From NCBI RefSeq assembly GCF_002105155.1, contig NW_019028988.1, positions 1 through 64,000 on the forward strand: a stretch of 64,000 nucleotides of DNA, given 5' to 3'. Positions 59,671-64,000 of the stretch are shown here, piece after piece; within the stretch, counting starts at the first letter, position 1; each line of letters starts with the position of its first letter. A program made the translations under genes and the position numbers. The notes below the pieces were generated by a model. It was given only the letters and a program-made list of their open reading frames with translations. It did not search any database and was not told the origin of the DNA. This DNA is from Lobosporangium transversale. Lineage: Eukaryota > Mortierellomycota > Mortierellomycetes > Mortierellales > Mortierellaceae.

Positions 59671-61102
59671 TGTTGTTGTTGTTGTTGTTGTTGTTGCTGC
59701 TGCTGCTGTCGTTGCTGCTCCTGCTGATACTTTTGATCATATTGCTGCTGTTGCTGTTGCTGTTGCTGAGCACGCATGGGTTGGCCGTTTGGACCGATGG
59801 CACGATTACGCCTAGAAGGCGAAGGTGGTCGAGGAGCCATCTTTCTGGCAACATGGAGTGGGATCGTAGGAATATTACTGGATGAGATCACAGGGGCAGT
59901 GGGGTCACGACCGATGGTAACCTTCATGAGGGCCTTGAGCCATCCTTTCATATCATGCTCACTTTCAGTATAAAAATAAAAGCTGCGGAGTTCTTCATGG
60001 ACTGCCTTGAAGCAGTACTTTCCTGCATAGATGTTTTCATCTTGAATAATCTTGTATCCAACCAAATTGATGTAGTCCTTGCTGGCGTTCTCCTTGGGCG
60101 AGTTCATGTAGTAAAGAGTTACGCCCTTGAGCATGAACCAGCGGCTCTTCCAAGTCCTATATGTGTCGCCTCTCTTCTTAAGCCATCCAGCATAATCAGG
60201 TTTCCCAATAAGCTCCAGAGATACAACCTTGTCACTTGGGTCTGCTTTACCATTCATTTGACGGTGACTGCTATCAGGAACATGCTGTTTCCGTTGTTGC
60301 CTTGGAGATGATGGCTCCTGATACTGATCAGGTGAAAACGGTTCTTGATGCACCATCTCAGGACTAGTTGGCATATTTCGAGGGTATTGATCCATTGACT
60401 GCTCCATCGATCGAAGTCCATAAGGTTGCTCATCAGAGTGGGCCGAGTTGGGTCCTCTTATTTGCTGAGACACTGGGCTAGGCATTTGTGGCGGACGGGG
60501 TGCGTTACGATCCCACTGACCACGCTGATGGTTTGACGTTGATGAGTATGCAGATGTGGCGCTTTGACGCTGACTGCCTTTAGGACCATTGGCTTCAGCC
60601 AAGCTTCCGCCGCTAGCAGAACCCACAGTGTCGGAACGAGATATTGCGGGGTTACGTCCATGCATATCATAATCTGAAGGCTGCTGGTGACGCAATGTGG
60701 GGGACTGAACAGATGAAGGGGGTGACATGGGAGCACTACGAGGATCTTGAAGGTTCTGCCGAGGATCATTCACGTAATCACTCCGAGGATCGTATGAAGC
60801 GCGAGGACTGGGTCCTCCAGCAGAAGCCATGCGTGGTGGAATGTTTGGTCCGCCACCATTTCCTCCAGCAAACATGGCACCGACTGAGTTGGTTAGGCCA
60901 GCATACTGACCCTTGGGTCCTTTGTCACCCTTTGTAAGCTGCTTCAATGTTGTGATTGCATTCATGATGTTGAAGCGTTTGCCAAACGAGTTGATTTCCA
61001 ACTCTTTAAGATTGTTCAGGTTTAATTCCAACAAAATGGCGCCCGAGATTTCATTATCTGTATCATGAAGAGTTTAAAATTACAACAGCTTTAATTAGCC
61101 GC

Positions 61103-61134
<32 letters not shown>

Positions 61135-62276
61135 CCTCATCTTACCAATAAAGCTGTTGACAACGCCGTCGAATCCGACCCAGCGCAACCAATAGGCCAC
61201 CTGATCAATGTTCCAGGTTGAAGGGTGACCTTCCAATTGAGGGTCCTGCAGACTTTCCTCGATGGTTTGAGGCGAGACTTTGTTAGAGCCTCCATTGGAT
61301 GTAGCATTGCCTGCATTGTTGCCTCCGAATGCAATTCGAGAACCGCCAGAGGTTGGACTACTAATCGTAGGACTCTGGTTGATGTGCATGTTGTTGAGAC
61401 CGTTGCTGAGATTGTTCATGTGGCTACCATTCATATTGTTGCCTCCGTATTTATTGTTATTGATATTTTCATTATGATATGGATTGCGGTCGCCTGTGGG
61501 TGAATTGGACTGATTTTGGTCAGGAGGATCTATTGTAAGAAAGTGGGGACAGGGCGTCAATATTTGATAAGGGAGTTTTTTTTTTTTATCTGGTTCTTGG
61601 ACTCTTATCTAGGACCTCGCCCGAGATCATGTTTAAGAGAATTCGATCATTATGAAGATAATGGCCACATATTGAGGAAAAAAAAAAAAGACTCTGACAA
61701 CATGCACCCAATTCTTCCTTCATACAGGCTGGGAATAAACATCAGGCGCTCTCATTATTGAGAAAAAAAAAAACTTGGCCTAACTGCAATTTAAACCAGA
61801 GCCAAATTGATAGATAATATTTTTCATTTTGCCAAGTTGAAAGGGAGAGATGAAGGATGTACCGGGCCCTTATTGGTGGTAGGAGAAGACAGAGCCATAG
61901 ATCGGTAGACCCTGGTCATTCTTATACACATTTGCATTCACATATACTCCGACAAGGATAAAAGGACTTACTTGGAACGGTATAGTTCTGCGGAAACAGA
62001 CCCGTCTCGCCACGAACATTAGTACCCTAATTGATGATAGTAGAGAGTAAAAAGATATACATTAAGGACTACTTTGGGCTGTATCTGGTGTTCTGCGTGT
62101 AAAAAAAAGGAGGTGAGGAGAGTGAGAGATGAGGAGGTCAATTAGCTTACCTCCCACCATCCGTCCTGGTAGAGTTCATCTTTCTGGATGACAATAATGG
62201 GCTCGCCAATGTGAAAGGAGATTTCATCTTCGGCCTCGGCCTCGAAGTTGTGAATGGCCCAAACGGTCTCGGGCAT
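58695..62276 (-). CDS. Boi1/Boi2/Pob1-like polarity scaffold, SH3-SAM-PH plus calponin-homology domain
   Basis: Boi-type proteins link Cdc42, formins and the exocyst at growth sites. Five exons, 5' to 3': 62151..62276, 61972..62026, 61146..61529, 59238..61057 and 58695..59138, give 942 residues. SH3, about 3 to 58: TVWAIHNFEAEAEDEISF, DGWWEG, GLFPQNYTVP. SAM, about 165 to 235: WNIDQVAYWLRWVGFDGVV, then LLELNLNNLKELEINSFGKR. PH, about 465 to 570: YAGWLKKRGDTYRTWKSRWF, with LVGYKIIQDENIYAGKYCF. A long interrupted polyglutamine (59622..59768) separates PH from a C-terminal CH domain, about 796 to 895: TQEQYVDWINRNLPPSVG, LRSGVVLVRLIEQLSGEQVD, NLLTAFKFMDRVGI. S. cerevisiae Boi1/2 and S. pombe Pob1 have SH3-SAM-PH but no CH domain; the CH exon is in phase with the rest. 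Confidence 0.9.
59622..59768 (-). repeat. Polyglutamine-coding CAG/CAA repeat in the Boi-like gene
   Basis: In-frame repeat of CAG and CAA codons interrupted once by a short YDQKYQQEQQR segment. Mixed codons make it more stable than a pure CAG tract. The complement produces Leu-rich shadow ORFs on the plus strand. Confidence 0.9.
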
Positions 62277-64000
62277 GATGTATTATTTAGTCGCGTGGTG
62301 ATTCGTTACTTGCGTTTTTTTTGTATGTACTTTGGACTGTTTGTTGTTTCTTTCAACAGTACAGAATAGTAGACTGATGAAGAATAATGATAGTAATAAA
62401 AAAGAAAGAGAGCAATTGTGGGAGTGTGTTAGCTGTTATTTTGTATACAGTTACAGACCACAATGTGAAAAGAGTAAGAGAGAAAAAGAGCATAGGGAGT
62501 GTTTTGTAGGAAAGAAGGGGGGGAGAACGAGAGCGAACACAGACAAAATGGAGCAGAATCAGCTATAAATGTTGTTTCCCAGCAAACATTGTGGTTCTTG
62601 TCTTTATCATCATATTTCAATATGCATTTTGCAATCATTAGAAAAGGAGCGAAAAGTCAAAATACGACCACATTCAGAGAAAAAAAGAAAGAAAGAAAGA
62701 AAAAGCTAAAGTGGGAGAGAGAGTCAATAAAGACAAATGACAATGTTGAAGACAATGGCAGAGTTGCGAATTTAGAGAGAAATGCGAGGGCGCCAAAAGT
62801 GTGAAGAGTTCTATTGCGAGTATCGTGGTCGGACCAACTCCATGCCATCATGCCATGGTATCCCGTGCTTTCCGTTACATGCATTACTCTCGGAGTAAAC
62901 AGGCGATTATCTTGCCTGAAGTATTATTTTATAAATCATGATTGATACATGACCCTTTTTTTAATGAATACTGAAATGGCCCGTTATTGAAGCACACCAA
63001 AACGACGTCAATGAAGAAAACAGTAAAGAGAAAAGGGGAGCAAGCAGGAAGGAGATGAAAATAGAGTATGATGAGACCCCGAGGAGGAGAGGGAGGAATG
63101 ACAATGATATATTGGGCTAAGATTGATAAATGTCAATGTACAGATGTACAGAAATATGCAGATGGGTGCAGAAATGTGCAGTGGTCATTTATCAATTAAC
63201 AGCAAGGATTGCCATACTTTCTTAATTAAATAAAAATGAAAAAGTTGTTGTCAAATTTCTCTCTATTGTTGAAGGGAAAGGGGCATCAATTCGTAAAAGT
63301 TGTTTGGTTCGGTCGTTTTTGGTCGTTTTTGGTCGTTTTGGTCGTTTTGGTCGTGAGGATGGTGGCGTGGAATAGCGAGAAGAGGCGTTAATGAAATGGT
63401 ATAATGAAGAAAATAAAAATATACAGAAAATAAATTAAAGTGACACAGCTTGCAGGGCAAGTGCACGGAAAGGGAAAGGAAAAGGGAATGAGGAGGGATG
63501 GAGATGAATGAGGAAAGGAAAGAAGAAAAAAAAAAAAAAAGGAATGAACCAGCCAGAATGATTGAGCAAAGTAATGATGACTGACTCTTTTTTTTTTTTG
63601 TGAAGTGAGCATAAACACACTCTGTAGGCTTAGTATAAAAGGATAACAAAAGAGAGGAGAGCGCGCGGCAATTGTTTGTTTTGACTTGCAGCGATAATTC
63701 GTTTAATGAGCAGCCTTATTCTTTCACCCCCAAATTTGCAATTGCTGCAATTACAGCAAATGAAAGTGTTCCTGAACACTTTTAAATTCAGGAACAACTT
63801 CATTTTATACATGTGCCCCTTAGACCTAAAAAAAAAAAACCAGTCATTGTGTTCTTTTAAATCTCTTAATCTCTCTGACCAAAGGGGCAGGGATTGCAAC
63901 AAGAAAGGAGTATCCACAACGCCCATCTTCATGTATTAATACATGTACATCATGTACACTTGGTCTGGTTATCAAATTGCCCTTATTCAGCCAGGATCAA
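62277..64000. other. Right-end spacer
   Basis: 1.7 kb upstream of the Boi-like gene. It is purine-rich near 62390..62800 (GAGAAAAAG stretches), consistent with a leader for the minus-strand gene. It contains the GGTCGTTTT repeat and an A run near 63528. No coding exon was recognised on either strand up to the edge. Confidence 0.5.
63311..63354. repeat. GGTCGTTTT(T) short tandem repeat
   Basis: Four to five copies of a 9 to 10 bp unit, alternating between five and four T after GGTCG. Simple repeat with no coding role seen. Confidence 0.85.

Noticed and set aside
59631-59885. Leucine-rich plus-strand ORF
   Set aside because: Antisense shadow of the polyglutamine repeat.
1-64000. Biosynthetic cluster, CRISPR array or defence-type operon
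   Set aside because: Gene functions are unrelated housekeeping types with introns; no spaced direct repeats and no operon structure.

Overview
The window is nuclear DNA of a filamentous fungus. It holds dense protein-coding genes with short GT-AG introns, one tRNA gene, and an exceptional number of long A or T runs. Fungal hallmarks are an ERMES subunit (MDM12), a velvet regulator, RAD7, a PHO91-type phosphate transporter and a Boi-type polarity scaffold. ANCHR-, TMEM223- and NZF-bearing NPL4-type proteins, together with Pif1- and RecQ-like helicase relics, suggest an early-diverging lineage, most likely Mortierellomycota/Mucoromycota. The taxonomic placement is inference; I cannot search a database.

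Layout. 0-9 kb: 5' exon of ornithine decarboxylase (minus, runs off the left edge), a 3 kb homopolymer-rich spacer, a five-exon SPX phosphate transporter (minus) and a long divergent spacer. 9-14 kb: velvet regulator and DNAJC3/P58IPK-like ER co-chaperone (plus). 13.7-19.2 kb: gene-poor DNA with a young, almost perfect foldback MITE flanked by TA and an older tandem repeat. 19-23 kb: MFS transporter (plus) convergent with a UDP-glucose 4-epimerase (minus). 23.9-29.4 kb: three tandem plus-strand genes, USB1, NPL4 and a TMEM223/Mrx15-like mitochondrial protein. 29.6-34.4 kb: DUF4203-type membrane protein and MDM12 (both minus). 37-41 kb: a secreted protein with predicted N-terminal histidine (LPMO-like) and an ANCHR-like protein (plus). 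41-43 kb: TFIIIA (minus). 44-47.6 kb: an unrecognised conserved-looking gene convergent with a small four-helix voltage-sensor-like membrane protein. 49-55 kb: a GH5 glucocerebrosidase/steryl-glucosidase-like enzyme ending in a CaaX box, then RAD7. 55-58 kb: decayed Pif1-like and RecQ-like helicase pseudogenes and a tRNA-Pro(AGG). 58.7-62.3 kb: a Boi-like SH3-SAM-PH protein with an added calponin-homology domain. The right end is an empty spacer.

The genes are mostly unrelated housekeeping genes and form no operon or cluster. Thematic links are weak: ER and protein quality control (DNAJC3, NPL4), organelle contact and mitochondrial biogenesis (MDM12, TMEM223-like), RNA and Pol III biology (USB1, TFIIIA, tRNA-Pro), and nucleotide excision repair (RAD7). 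All exon models were built by hand from splice signals, reading phase and family resemblance. Every complete multi-exon model closes in frame.
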